Assembly: GCA_034766995.1 (NCBI GenBank)
Contig: CM068317.1
Coordinates: 20,897,714-20,961,713 of the forward strand
Reading direction: 5' to 3'
DNA from: Acanthacorydalis orientalis
Taxonomy: Eukaryota > Arthropoda > Insecta > Megaloptera > Corydalidae
DNA: 64,000 nt
Under the pieces are notes generated by a model. The model did not search any database and was not told the DNA's origin. It saw only the letters and a list, made by a program, of their open reading frames with translations. Both the position numbers and the translations under genes were made by a program. Shown piece after piece: positions 36,302-49,278 of the stretch; position 1 is the stretch's first letter; the number at the start of each line of letters is the position of its first letter.

Positions 36302-37210
36302 GTGTATGTATGTATGTGTGTGTATGTTTACGTATACATCACAAAAATTTTTTGTATCTAATTTGTTTATTGAAATATTAAACTGTCTACAAAAGCATTT
36401 CGATTTTTAACATTAATTTCAAATCATTTTATATTTTGATTAATGTTATTAATCAAAGTAAGAATAACTTGATTCAATACATTTATTTTTTTCTGGGCTG
36501 TCTATTAGATCAGTATAAAAATAATTGCGGTTTATGTCCTTCAAATTCATATACATGTCAAGTTTTTTTAATTTTCCTAGCTGTTTTATGTGCCGTAGAC
36601 CTGTTGGATGACTAACGTCTAACTTTTGTGAAAATTCTTGAATTGTTGTGTTTGGTTCTGATTCAACTAATGCCTTCAGTTGATCGTAATAAACTGAAAA
36701 AGGACGTTCGCAAAATTACTCTTCTTCAAGACTCTCGTCCCTATCATGAATTTTTTAGTCCATAATCACACAGGTTTGGTTCCTTAACAATAACTAAACA
36801 AAAGCATCGTTTAGTTTACGAAAGGTTTTTACTCCTTTACCACCTGTCTTGAACTCATACAAAAAAAAATTCTCTTATTTGCTTCTATTCCATCTTCAAT
36901 TCAGTAGCTCAATTTGAATCAAAATTAATAATAATACCAAAGTTGGTTGTTACCAAAATACCAACCGTAAAATGCACTTTAAAATGATATTAACTTTAAT
37001 TATAGCAACACAAACACGATAAAATGACATTTTTATTGAAAAAAATAATGTTAGAATTTAGAAAACAAACCGAAATTATTTTCCCACCAATCTAATATTT
37101 ACTGTTATAAAATTAAAGGGGTCTGGAGTTAATAAAATCTTTAAAGGTTTAAGATCTTGTCTCGAAAATTCTATCAAATTTTTAAGAAATAATAATCTGT
37201 TGACGCAGAG
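36165..37210 (-). repeat. Duplicated block carrying a mariner (copy 2)
   Basis: Reverse-complement counterpart of 960-1840, with an (AT)n/(GT)n insertion at 36255-36330 that the other copy lacks. Similarity continues across the mariner boundary: AATAGACAGCC here against AATAGATAGCC there. Confidence 0.6.
36505..37095 (-). mobile_element. Internally deleted mariner, copy 2
   Basis: 591 bp with TA on both sides, in minus orientation. The ends are TTAGATCAGTATAAAAATAA at the left and the reverse-complementary TTAGATTGGTGGGAAAATAA at the right. Minus-strand coding relics include the HTH end and KQLGKLKKLDMYMNLK, where the family's deletion junction joins the sequence after KKLD straight to the 3' terminus. 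The catalytic region is absent. Confidence 0.85.
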
Positions 37211-37445
37211 AATGATCTAAATAAAAAAGTGTCTCTAATCAATTTGATCAATTTCTGATACGACATGTGTGATACATATTGACGGGTGTTGTCATCAAAA
37301 GGAATAAACTTGATTGATTTTCCAAAACTTTCAATTTATTTTATAATTTCTAATAAATTCTGTCCAGTTCCTAATATTACTTCCCTGATTGTTTCGCCTA
37401 AATTCAAAAAAGTATAGTGAGATATCAGCTTCAGAATTTAAATTT
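37210..37445 (-). pseudogene. Possible hAT transposase fragment
   Basis: One minus frame is open except for a single TAA. It reads ETIREVILGTGQNLLEIIK, stop, IESFGKSIKFIPFDDNTRQY, then VSHMSY. The IPFDDNT...MS pattern resembles the IPLSNDTV.RRI..MS block of hAT/ZBED-type transposases. The assignment rests on this one block. Confidence 0.3.
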
Positions 37446-38919
37446 ATGAGCACAGATTTTTTTATCGAAAAAAATATTTTTGGAAAGTGTTTTTCCATTG
37501 TTGTAGAATCTCTTAATTAATCTTATTGAATACAATTCTCATTGCACATAACAATCAATTCTTGTAATCGATTATTCAAAATCCTTCAAAACACTACAGA
37601 AAAGAGATCATAACAGAAATTTTGATGATATTCAGTAATTAAAATCCATTTATCTAGTTTTCTTTCTTCCAATCGCACACAAACAGTTGTCAATAGTTGA
37701 TTTACTTAGATTTTATGTGAATTTACAGACTGTTATTCGTATATTTACTTTAATTCAGTTACCTAATTTTCTGTTATTTCGAAAGGATGTAATACTAAAT
37801 GAATTCAACTAGGAAATAAATTTTAACTATGTGATACTAATGATTTAATTAAATTTTGAAGAATTAATTAATTTCCATAACGATTTTATTTATTTCGGAT
37901 TTTGTACTTTTAATGACATATTTTATCAAGAAAACAAATATTTTATTTGGTCTAAAAATTTCATTTTTAATAATAATTGACTTGGTATTCTTCCTTTCCT
38001 TATTCGTTATAAATATAAACACGATTGTAAACAATGATTTATTTCAAAACAAGCAGTGAATGCCATGAAGAAGGAATTGATATGTAGTTATAGATAATCT
38101 AATACTTTTCAAAATTTAAGATATACATTTTAAAAAACAGCTATTTTAATTCAGTAATTGATAGCTTGAACTGTTAATTAATATATCTGAAATGGTCTTT
38201 TAACTTTCACCCTATCTATAGATTACTATATATTTTCCACAGGAACTACACACTATGTTTATTTTCTTATAAATTTAACACAAACTTCCCTATAGAATGT
38301 AGATTCAAATTCTAACAAACAAATACAAAATATGCTCCTTCATTTTATATTTATATTTTACTATCTGTTATTATTTTTATTTTATACTTTAATTAAATTT
38401 TATTTGATTATATACATCTAAATTATAACTCTATTAAAATAAAAAAATAATAAAATCGCAGAAAAAATATTTAACAATAATTTTGCATATAATTTATTTA
38501 TGATAATAAAAATTATATTTGGAAATTTTATATATTTAATATTATTTCTAGAATTTTTGCCTACAGCCAGATATTTTCCATTAAAAACTGAATAAATAAA
38601 TTCATTTTTGTATTCATTTTCATATATTTTATTGTTAAATCTAATGATATTGAATAATTTTTTTCTGACATAATATATAAATAAAAATATATATTATCTA
38701 CTTAATTTTGGTGTTGAGTTAAATGCAATTACCTTTTTAATAAATTTATTCAAATGAATTCAATGTTATTCACAAATTACAAAAGAATACAACATTTTCC
38801 ATTAAATTATTTTAAAACACTCTTTAATTACAATCGTTTTGCTATCCACATATTTATTTAAAGAAAAATGACATGTGTTAAAATTTTAAAATAACTCAAA
38901 CACATTTAATGATTCGATG

Positions 38920-38920
<1 letters not shown>
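37446..38920. other. AT-rich stretch, nothing recognised
   Basis: No gene or complex repeat recognised. Confidence 0.5.

Positions 38921-38965
<45 letters not shown>
38921..38965. repeat. (AT)n microsatellite
   Basis: About 45 bp of pure (AT)n. Confidence 0.95.
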
Positions 38966-38968
<3 letters not shown>

Positions 38969-39149
38969 AAATATATTTAAATGAATTGGATATACACAAT
39001 AAACAACAATACAAACGAACATCTGGTTTCGAAGTGCGAAACTATTCGGTATAAAAAATGTGTCTGGATAAAAAGTATGATATTTATATGATAAAGAAAT
39101 ATTCATAGAGCGAGCCAACAAAAAAATATAATTTAATATATGTATATTA

Positions 39150-39540
39150 AAATAGATTCGGCTTAATTTACCTATTAGCTGAGTCACAAAGAACATTGAC
39201 ATTGCGTCGAAAGTAAATGAGCTATTCAAATGTCATTATTTTCAACATCATTGCAACACCTATAAATATTTGAACGATGGAAACGTCTACTACGTTTTTT
39301 TCCATTTCATATTTTTTTTCTTATTCTACACCGACACACGTTGTCGATATTCGATCAGACTAGACCTGCCCACAGTACACAATACCTAACCAGCTTCCTT
39401 CAGAAAAGACGTGCATCGTAGGCGCCTTCATATTATTTTAGTAGAAAATATGTAGCAATATTATTTATTTCTATCAATCTCGTTATATTTATCCAGTAGG
39501 AGGAACATATCGAACTGATTATAATAATCGTATGGTATAA
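39150..39540. promoter_or_regulatory. GC-richer non-coding island
   Basis: Raised G+C with CpG-containing patches (39330-39425) and an AP-1-like TGAGTCA at 39179-39185. No frame with a motif. Candidate regulatory DNA by composition only. Confidence 0.2.
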
Positions 39541-39677
39541 AACTTTTTTAATCTTTTTGTTAAATGATATTTATACGTTGTCAGTATTTCAATTATGTTA
39601 TATATCTATTATATAATCAGCAGTAAATTAATCTGTTTGATTCAATTGGCAAAATTAGAACGCAATAATACAGTTTA

Positions 39678-39681
39678 TATA

Positions 39682-39750
<69 letters not shown>

Positions 39751-39754
39751 TATA
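39678..39754. repeat. (AT)n microsatellite
   Basis: About 77 bp of nearly pure (AT)n. Confidence 0.95.
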
Positions 39755-39897
39755 ATTATTATTATTACATTATTTTGAATAGTTTTTTTACAATTCTTTA
39801 AGAAAATATATTCTTTGTGTAAAAAGCCTTAAAGTACAAAATTATAATTCTTTTGAACTTTATTAATTTTTTTTAATTACTTCTTTCCAGTTAATAA

Positions 39898-39902
39898 TCA
39901 AA

Positions 39903-39944
<42 letters not shown>

Positions 39945-40163
39945 GTATGTGTGTGTATATGTATATTAATTATACTTTTTTTAAAGTATGCAATATACAA
40001 ATTAATTACTGAATAATTAATATAATTCTTGTATTATTTGCTTCTTACTATACATATTCATTTATTATACTGGCTCTATGAGCGTTATTTTAGTTACCGA
40101 TTTACTGTGTGAAGTACACATGTACACAACATAGGCAATAACTTGGATTTTACTGCATATAAG

Positions 40164-40203
<40 letters not shown>

Positions 40204-40375
40204 ATTACATCGCGCAAGAAAATTTAAAATCTAACATGAAAAACTATTTTATTACTAGTAACTGAGTGATATATTATAAACATGAAATATTCAAAACTAT
40301 CTATTCAAAAAAATTAGAGTTAATCAGTTCATTAGAATAAAAGAAACAACGTCTATTATATATTTAATTTCGAGT
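39898..40375 (-). repeat. Inverted dispersed repeat, copy 2
   Basis: Reverse-complement counterpart of 24465-25135 (shared TACATCGCGCAAGAAAATTT). Its internal (AT)n tract (40166-40202) is much shorter. Order and boundaries agree in both copies. Confidence 0.75.
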
Positions 40376-40662
40376 AAACATAAAGACTTAAACAGAACTG
40401 ATCAAAAATCACTACTCCAGTAAGAAACATATATATATTAGTGAGTATAAAAATTGAATACTTTTCATTTCATTACTTTTTTTTATTTAACAGAGCAAAC
40501 AAGTCACACTGATAGCTCAAAAAACACATACTGTTCGTTTAAAATTTTTTAGCAATCTATAACAAATTGCAAAACTTTTCATTAATCCAAAAGTTGTTTT
40601 TATAGAGAAAATTACGTAATAAATATTACAATATACACTGTAACTAAATAATTTTTAATATA
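40376..40662. other. AT-rich stretch, nothing recognised
   Basis: No feature recognised. Confidence 0.4.
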
Positions 40663-41237
40663 TTAGGTTGGTAGAAAAATAATTAGAAAAATTGTAGAAA
40701 AATGCTGTTTATGATCCCCAAATTCACATACATTTTTTAATGTAAGTGGTCCAGTACTGTTGGATGACTAGCACACGACCTTTATGCAAACTCTCGAATT
40801 GTTGTATGTGATTCTAATTCAAATAACGCCTTCAGCTAGTCGTTATGAACTGATGAAGGATGCACGCGACCTTCTTCATCTTCAAGGGTCTCGCCCCCAG
40901 CAAGAAGTTTTTAGAACCACCATTGTACCTTACGTTTCTTAACAGTATCCACATCAAAATCATCGTATGTTTATGAGCACTTTCTGCTACTTTACCACTC
41001 TTTTTGAACTCATACAAAAATTTGACGTCTTATTTACTTGTTTTTCATGTTTAATTCAAGGTCTCAATTTGAAGTAAAATTAATAATGAAACCAAAGTAA
41101 ATGTTATCAAAATACAGACCAAGAAATTCACTTTATAATTATATTAACATGAATACAATGAAATTACACTTTCACTAAAAAGAATTAAGTTTAGAATCCA
41201 CAAAGTAAATACCACAATTATTTCCCTACTAACTAGA
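40663..41237 (-). mobile_element. Internally deleted mariner, copy 3
   Basis: 575 bp between TA dinucleotides (40661-40662, 41238-41239). The left end TTAGGTTGGTAGAAAAATAA is the best-preserved terminus in the window. A minus frame (40832-41017) begins MYEFKKSGKVAESA, which is the N-terminal LYEFKMG..AAET block of cecropia-type transposases, and drifts out of frame after a few dozen residues. The catalytic region is absent. Confidence 0.85.
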
Positions 41238-41369
41238 TAATTAATTTATGTTTTAAATGTTAGAATTCTAAAAATTTATTTATGGTTACCAACAGATCGT
41301 TTCTTGAAATTTATACATATTTTTGTATTTTAGCAAAACAATTGCATTAGAAAATTTGAAAATTAGTCC

Positions 41370-41414
<45 letters not shown>

Positions 41415-42836
41415 CATATACATTATAAATGATTTCACATCAACCTAAATTTTACAATAGAAAAAATTAAAGGTTGTAATTCTAATATCAAAGAAATCTT
41501 CTTGAACGCTAATAAAACTATTATCAAAAAAGAGTGTATGGAATCTAAATTATAATCACTTTAAAATGTGATGTTGAACATATAAAGAAAAGAGAGTAAG
41601 TTTTAACTTAAATATACATTTCTGTATAGTTATCCTAAGTGAAACAATTGAAGAACTTAGGAAATAAAACAATTGAAGAAGTTAGGAAATAAAACTTAAG
41701 GCAAATTCGAAATTTGTTTTGTATCTTTACATGATTTGTTGATTTTCTAGTATAGTTAAAATTTAATCTAAGAATAACTTCTTTTATCAAAATAATACTA
41801 ATGATTTTAAAACTAAATTAGGCAAATTATGAAAAATACGAAGAATACGGTAGAATTTTCAAATTTACAAAAATTTATCTTGCAATTTATTGCATTTCTG
41901 CTTGTTAAATTCTGTCTTTAGTAATAAAAGGCTTCAAATATAAATTAAAAATGGTAGTTAGTGGAAAATAAATCATTACTTGTTTGGGAACTCCTGCTGC
42001 CTGTTCGCTACCTTAATCACGTTTACTTACAATTATATATATATATATATATAGTATAGTATAATATAGTATGGAAAAGTAGATCAACATCAACGAAAAA
42101 TAATGTCATGTTTCTGATTAGATTTATAAATACAAAAGAGAAAAAAATATTACAAAAAAATGTTTTTCAGTGTTATGAATCTGGTGAACAAATTATTTTA
42201 GACTGAAAATAATTTACATAAACAAACCAAGATTACTAGTTTTCCTTCTAAACCTAAGACCACTCCCCACGAATCTTTTAATCTTTGCACTTATTTAAGG
42301 TACTTCATATTTGTTTTTTTAAAATTCGTACCATATTTTTTTCCATAGTGTAAGAGAATAATGAATCTATACATTTCTGTACTAGTTAAGTAACGGTCCC
42401 AAAGGTATCAAAAATGTTCATTCTTTCTCTATATAATTAAAAAAAATACTCTTTCTATTACAAACAAATCTATCTATCTATATATCTATTTTTAGATGTC
42501 ATTACATACTTAAAATTAAATTAAATTACAAAAGTAAATAATAAGTTTACAAAAAATTTCATATTTTACAAACATAATGATATTTATTTTAATATTTCTA
42601 ATAGGTGTCAATGATAAACTTGCATTCTGTTCTAATAAAAACGATTGATTTTTATCCTAACAGTATCAAATAACTTAAATAGTTACTGTATAATTGATGT
42701 GCATAACCTAAGATGTAAGCTATTTATTTTAAGTAATAATAAAATGACTCAAAACTGAATATATATATATATATATATGTATATAGTTATCTCGCTATTA
42801 TTTAAATAAAATTTAAATATTACATACATGTATACC
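41238..42836. other. AT-rich stretch, minor repeats
   Basis: (AT)n at 41378-41410, 42032-42052 and 42760-42785. A 25-bp tandem duplication with one mismatch lies at 41642-41666 / 41667-41691. No gene. Confidence 0.5.
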
Positions 42837-42935
42837 AGTGATTCTCAACTGACATCCCGCGGTACAATGGTGTTTCGTAAACCTGCTGTATATTTACCAC
42901 AAAGCTTCGAAAGCGTTTTTAGTGGTTTACTTTCA
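42837..42935 (+). mobile_element. hAT-like terminal fragment
   Basis: CAGTGATTCTCAACTGACAT followed by CCCGCGGTAC and GGTGTTTCG resembles the 5' end of Charlie-type hAT elements (CAGTG.TTCTCAAC..., then a CGCGG block). The other end was not found. It shares AGCTTCGAAAGC with 4730-4985. Confidence 0.45.
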
Positions 42936-43107
42936 TTAAAGATTTGCAGTTTATAATTACTTTTTACTTAAATACTAATATTAATGTTTTCATATATATA
43001 TATATATATATATATATCAAATAAATATATATTAGTCTCTTCAAATATCTTTATTATTATTCGTTTTAATTTGTTATTATCTTTTTGGCAATAAAGAACA
43101 AGTCTAT

Positions 43108-43164
<57 letters not shown>

Positions 43165-43586
43165 CACTGTAAAAAATCAAGTGAAATAGAAAACCGTATA
43201 GTTCTACGTGGTGTTTTCAATTGATGTTTAATTAATCTAGATTAATAATATTTCATTAAAAAATCTAGGTACTCGAAAAAATAAAATTCATTAGGTTTTA
43301 GATATAGTGAATAAAGAAAATTAAGTAGGATTTTACATCACCTCTCATGTGTAGACACTGATCACAAAAATATATTTCATATTCGTAATCCGCATTAAGA
43401 AATGTATCAGTGATATTTATTTCTATTTATATACAGCGAAAACATAATAAGTATAATGTGACCATTATAGTTAGCTTTGATAAATAATACCTGACTCATA
43501 TAATCTTACTAGAACGTCATTTCAAATACCAGCATAATTTTAAAGCCAATATTTATTTCTAACAATCTAATATAGCAATCTAATAA

Positions 43587-43632
<46 letters not shown>

Positions 43633-44305
43633 TATTTTTATTCAGTAATTAATATGGTTTTATTCTTGTAACATTAACACCTGGATGTATTACTATTAAT
43701 AGTAATACAATGTTTTTGAAAGGTTTGATGATTTTGAATACTCGAGTATGCTTGAAATTTAAAAATTATTTTTAAATAAATAATTAAATAAAAACGCATT
43801 TTCAAAAGAATATTTATTTACATAAAAAAATCCATTTAAAATTGTATATATATATATATAGGTTATAAATAATATTCTTACATAATACATGCTCAATTAT
43901 AAATATTCGTTAATATATATTCAACTGATTTTGTTACGACCCAATCGATTTTATTCAGTTTCTCTTTCGTTACTACATAAATGGCAATGTTATAAATTCA
44001 AAATAATGCAATAACTTGTTCTATCGATCTAATATACATTTAAATTTTTATAAGATATTTAGATATCTTTATTTTTTTGATGTGTAATTCTACACAATGA
44101 CCTTGTGTATTAATGAGAACAAACAAGGTCGTCTGTATATTTAAGAATATCTATTACAATATTTTTACATGCGTATTATAATAAATATGACAATGAAAAT
44201 ATATATTGTTTATAATCAAATTAATGCAACATATGTGATGAAGTCTTGTATGATAAATATAGATAAATTATTATTAATTGAAATGTCATAATTATTTATA
44301 TTATA

Positions 44306-44377
<72 letters not shown>

Positions 44378-45364
44378 GTAAGTATAAATACCTCTATATA
44401 ATGTAACAAATTTTTTTTGAAAGAATAATGATTCACTGAATTATGTCTAAAATATATAACAAATACCAATTACTTGTTTTATAAAATAATTGATAAGAAA
44501 TTACTGTTAACATTTCAATCTACATAATGTCTTCAAATTTTTGAAACAGTTATATTCCATTTCTTGCACAATGACACTTCTAATTTTGCTTATCATTTAT
44601 ATTAAACATTTTCAAAGTAAACATTAAGACAAGTTTTTTTTTTAAAAAAAAAACTTATATATGTTTATTTCAATTATATATGTGATATGACTTTTTAAAT
44701 AAAAATCTGTATGTGAATAAATCTAAGCAGCAAGTTTAATTTAAAAATTTGATTAATACTTAGAATATACTTTAGTGTTAATTACAATATTTTATCATAA
44801 GAAATAAACATCAGATTTTAAAACCAATGCAAAAAAGACAAGTTAAAATATGGTAACTATTAAATTATTTGATTAAATTTATAATCACTTTTATACAACG
44901 TACATAATATATATTATATAATTTTTTATACAGTTTCAAAAGATCATTTTTTTAAATCAAATAAATATATATATTCAATTTCAAACAGAAAAGAGTAAGA
45001 AATCATTCTGCCTGAATCCAAATAAGTGGTTCGAATACATTTTTTTGGACTTATTTAATATAATGCACATTTGAGTTAACGGAGTTCCACTCTATTCAAA
45101 TATTCTTCTAAGCTTATTTTATGACTGAACTATTATCATTCCATATGTTATTAATTCAAAAATGTTCTTTTTGCGTTAAAGTAGAAAATAAATTATTAAT
45201 AAATTTATCATAAATAAAGACTTAATTTTTTAGGAACACAATAAGAAACACTTATAAAGTTGAAAACTTAATAATAGTATTTTTCTGACTACATATCTCT
45301 CGAATTATTTTTCTATTTACGTTTTTCAAATGAAAGAGAGATTTCTATAAAATATACTAAATTA
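42936..45364. other. AT-rich stretch with microsatellites
   Basis: (AT)n at about 42992-43018, 43127-43162 (after (CA)n), 43590-43627, 43844-43861 and 44313-44373. No gene or complex repeat. Confidence 0.55.
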
Positions 45365-45937
45365 TTAGGTTGCTAGAACAATAATTGTGGTTTCACCTTC
45401 AAATTCATATAAATGGCAAGCTTTTTTGATTTTCGTAGCTGTTTTAAGTAGTCCAGAACTGTTAGATGACTAACACTTAACTATTGTACAAGCTCTAGAA
45501 TTGTTGTGTGCAGTTCTGATCCAACTAACGCCTTTAGTTGGTCGTTCTGAACTAAAGAAGTATACCCGTGAGCTTCTTCATCTTCAAGGCTCTTGTTCAC
45601 AGCTCGAAATTTTTGGAACCACTATTGCACCACACTTTTCTTAACAGTACCCACACCAAAAGCAACGAATAGTTTACGAATAGATTTTGCTACTTTATCA
45701 CCCGGTTTGAATTCACACAAAAAAATTGATCTTATTTACTTCTTTTCCATCTTTAATTCAGTACCCCAATTTGAAGCAAAATTAATAATTAAATCAAAGT
45801 CGATGTTACCAAAATACAGACCAAAAAGTGTCCTTTAAAATGATATTAACATATACACTTTTAAATGATATTTTAATAAAAAAAATTAGGGTAGATTACA
45901 GGTAACAAAAACCGTAATTATTTTCCTACCAACCGAC
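45365..45937 (-). mobile_element. Internally deleted mariner, copy 4
   Basis: 573 bp between TA dinucleotides, with ends TTAGGTTGCTAG and (reverse complement) GTCGGTTGGTAGGAAAATAA. Minus-strand relics of both HTH motifs are followed by QLRKSKKLAIYMNLK, showing the same deletion junction as copies 1 and 2. The plus frame 45593-45838 is its antisense. Confidence 0.85.
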
Positions 45938-46022
45938 TACCTAAACACATACTATCTAAGTACTGTTTAATTTATTGGAAAAATGGAAAATCGTTTGAGA
46001 TAGGGTATTTTACTATAATATG

Positions 46023-46023
<1 letters not shown>

Positions 46024-46066
<43 letters not shown>

Positions 46067-46076
46067 AACCTCTGTT

Positions 46077-46127
<51 letters not shown>
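46024..46127. repeat. Two (AT)n tracts
   Basis: Runs at 46024-46065 and 46084-46127 separated by 18 unique bases. A third interrupted run lies at 46309-46372. Confidence 0.95.
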
Positions 46128-46132
<5 letters not shown>

Positions 46133-46307
46133 GTCTTACTAATCGACCCAAAATAAAACGTTGCATTTCAGCAATTTATTTTTATTTATAAATTGTATTT
46201 CATTTAAAAATAATTTTTAACATGTCTTCCAGTATATATTACCTCATGTAAATAAAACTCAAAGATATTAGTTATCATAGATAGTGACTCAAATCAAAAA
46301 GACTATA

Positions 46308-46372
<65 letters not shown>

Positions 46373-46574
46373 TTAAAAAATATTTAAAAGGCAAATATCA
46401 AATACTGCTTATTGTCTTAACCCTTAATATTAAAAAAATATTTGTTGGTTACTTACATATTTTTTTAAAAAATATGTATTTACATAAAATAAAAATGAAT
46501 CATTTTATATTACATAAACCTTTCACAAAATAATGTGTAGCAAATATTTAAGCAGGCATCATTTTCATCCGTAC

Positions 46575-46665
46575 CTAATCATTCTGAGGAGGATGATATC
46601 GGCTTAGAAATGCACAGACAACAATCATAAACAATGATCAATCATTGAATATTTTTAATAAATTT
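46575..46665 (+). repeat. Hammerhead-like arm of foldback family
   Basis: Has CTGAGGA (an exact CUGANGA core) near 46583, GAAATGCACAG at 46607, then the palindrome motif AACAATGATCAATCATTGAA. Stem II is decayed. No convincing partner arm is seen to the left. Confidence 0.4.
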
Positions 46666-47642
46666 ATTTCATGATTTATGAGGAATTAAGGTATTCATTT
46701 ATGAGAAGAAAACTAAAATATTCTTTATATATTAAAATTTTTATTTATTTTTTATAAATATTCTTTATAAATAAATTCTTAAAAATGTACATCATTTTCT
46801 GTTTTATAAATATAAGTAAACAATAATTATTAAAAATACGGTACTCCATTGAAGAAGGAATGATTTTAATATCATAACTTATTTTGGTATTTTCACAAAT
46901 TAATATATTTTTCACCGCACAAACCATACAAACTTTTTCTGATCAAAAATGATCAATAAATTATAATTGATTCTTTTTATTGTTACTTGTACATATTTAT
47001 CAGAATGCCAATATAAAGAAAAAGTAAAACACATTTTAAATCATATGGTTATTTTTTTTTATAATATAATTTTTAACAGGCTTCAAAATATTATGATATA
47101 AAAATTTTTTTTTGAAAATGATTTCCTATACTGCTGGTATTGTTCATGAAATAAAACACAATTATTTTCATTATTTTATCATTTTATTATGTGTCTTAAA
47201 TACTAAATAAGAACAAAATTATAATATAATATTATTATTCGATTAAATTAAAGTTATTTGATATAAAATTGATGCAAATTTTCGATATCTAATTTATTAT
47301 ATTTTTCAAAAGGATACTTACAATTATAAAAAAAAAAACATTTACAAATGTTAGAAATCCCTTCGAAAATAATATTTATTAGTGATTTTTATTTTTAATA
47401 AATTTTAGTAATTTTTATAATTTTATTTCTAAATTAATAGAAAATAAATATAATGCCAAACATGTAAAAAATACCTAAACTTTTTTAAATCCATTCTTTT
47501 TTATACACTTTCTGCTTCGTCCTATATTTACTTAATTATATCTTGATCAGATGTTATTGAATTTTTAATAATCTTCATAGATTTTTCATTTTAAAAATTT
47601 TTATCAATTTATATATATTATATATATATATAATAACAATAT

Positions 47643-47676
<34 letters not shown>

Positions 47677-48000
47677 ATTGATAAAATTTTTAAAAATATT
47701 TTTAATAATATTAATACAAAAGATCTTACATTGAGATTTAAATTTTATAAAGATGAATGAAATTAGCCAAGGGACTGAACAATAATAAATGATGATGATT
47801 ACTTTATCAAAGAAATTTGATATTATTAATGATTCTTGAATTGATTAAATTAATAAATAAATTTAACACTAAATTGTGTGATTATTATAGTAGAATATTT
47901 AAATTTTTAGACTGCGAATTGCTCGAATAAAATTTAGACCTCTTTAAGTTAGCTTTTTGTTTCATTGTAATTTCTAGTTTTATTATTTGAAAAACATATG
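46666..48000. other. AT-rich stretch with inverted repeat
   Basis: Contains the inverted repeat at 47590-47692. Otherwise nothing recognised. Confidence 0.5.
47590..47692. repeat. Imperfect inverted repeat over (AT)n
   Basis: TTTTTATCAATTTATAT at the left mirrors ATAATTGATAAAATTTTT at the right around (AT)n-rich sequence. Stem of about 45 bp with small gaps. Confidence 0.7.
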
Positions 48001-48004
48001 GCTT

Positions 48005-48063
<59 letters not shown>

Positions 48064-48628
48064 ATTTATAATAAATATTCAAATTAGTTTCAATGATATT
48101 TAAATTAAATATAATAATTTAAAATAACCCATTCATCTTGGATTAAATAAAATATATTTGATAGCATAATACTATTTATATTTTATTTTATGTCATCCAA
48201 TAATAGTATTGTGTGTAATCTGGTACTAAATTACAATATAATCTGCATAAATTAAAGTTATTGATTTTCTTATGCTTAATCTGTTGAGATTTTTTTAAAT
48301 AATTATTACTTTTTTATACGTTTGCATTTCATTACTAAATATGAAATACTAGTCAATAATTCTATTCAATATTTCATATTTTTAAAAAATTTTATAACAT
48401 CTTCGATGATTAAAAATTAACAATCTTTTATAATTTATGGCTATCTGTAATAATATAATCTGAAAATTTAATAGTAGGTAAATTTTATTTTGAATATGAA
48501 TATACAATTTGTCAACAAGTTTCAGTTCTTGTCATTTTATTGCATTTATTTTTTTTATTCCTTTCATTTTATTCGGATTTAATTATCGAATTATTTTAAA
48601 AATAACTGACTATATTGACTATTTTGGC

Positions 48629-48659
<31 letters not shown>

Positions 48660-48889
48660 GTATGTGTAAGTGTGAACAAAAAAAAATTAATAATTTTTAT
48701 CCTACAAAAATGTTTGAAATTAATAGTTCTGTCAAAATTTTTATAGACCATTTCATTATCGTTCTAGTGTGGTTTCTAAAATTCCGCATAAAAATGTATT
48801 CAGTTTCCTGCTGCAATGGACTTCGTAGAAGAGCTTATCGTTATACCAGATATGTGTGCGTGTGTGTGTGTGTGTAAAAAATAAGAGTG
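48001..48889. other. AT-rich stretch with microsatellites
   Basis: (AT)n at 48013-48063 and 48631-48648, (ATGT)n at 48647-48666 and (GT)n at 48856-48875. The 122-codon frame 48509-48877 crosses the microsatellites and has no motif. Confidence 0.45.
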
Positions 48890-49278
48890 AATAAAAAAAT
48901 AAACGCTCGGCTCTAAAATCTCGCGAATAAATTAAAAACGAGACCGTATATTCCGCGAAACAAACAATTACCATTTCTCAATCACACCTCACCGAGTAAC
49001 AGCGCGTCATACGGAACAAACGAAGAAAAAACCACACAATACACACATAATATTTCAACATAAAACGAGCAATGAAAGCAAACGAAAATAAAAAAGTGGC
49101 ACATAACAACACTGGTCCACGGATATTAACCAGTCGGTAACGCACACCACATTCCGATGAAAAAAATAAAAACTGTTTTTATTTCGTGAAAAGTACACAA
49201 AAAATAGAGTCGGACGCACGTCGGTGTGTCTGTCTATACGTTGTCGGTGTGTCTCATCTATCCGTGCCGCAGTCAAAA
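48890..49278 (+). promoter_or_regulatory. CpG-rich leader/promoter region
   Basis: About 390 bases of raised G+C with dense CpG, in contrast to both sides, ending at a start codon in an excellent context. It is interpreted as the promoter and 5' UTR for the exon at 49279-49325. A minus-strand frame (49055-49276) over it has no motif. Confidence 0.4.

Noticed and set aside
48509..48877. 122-codon plus-strand frame
   Set aside because: Begins without ATG, crosses (AT)n, (ATGT)n and (GT)n tracts, no domain.
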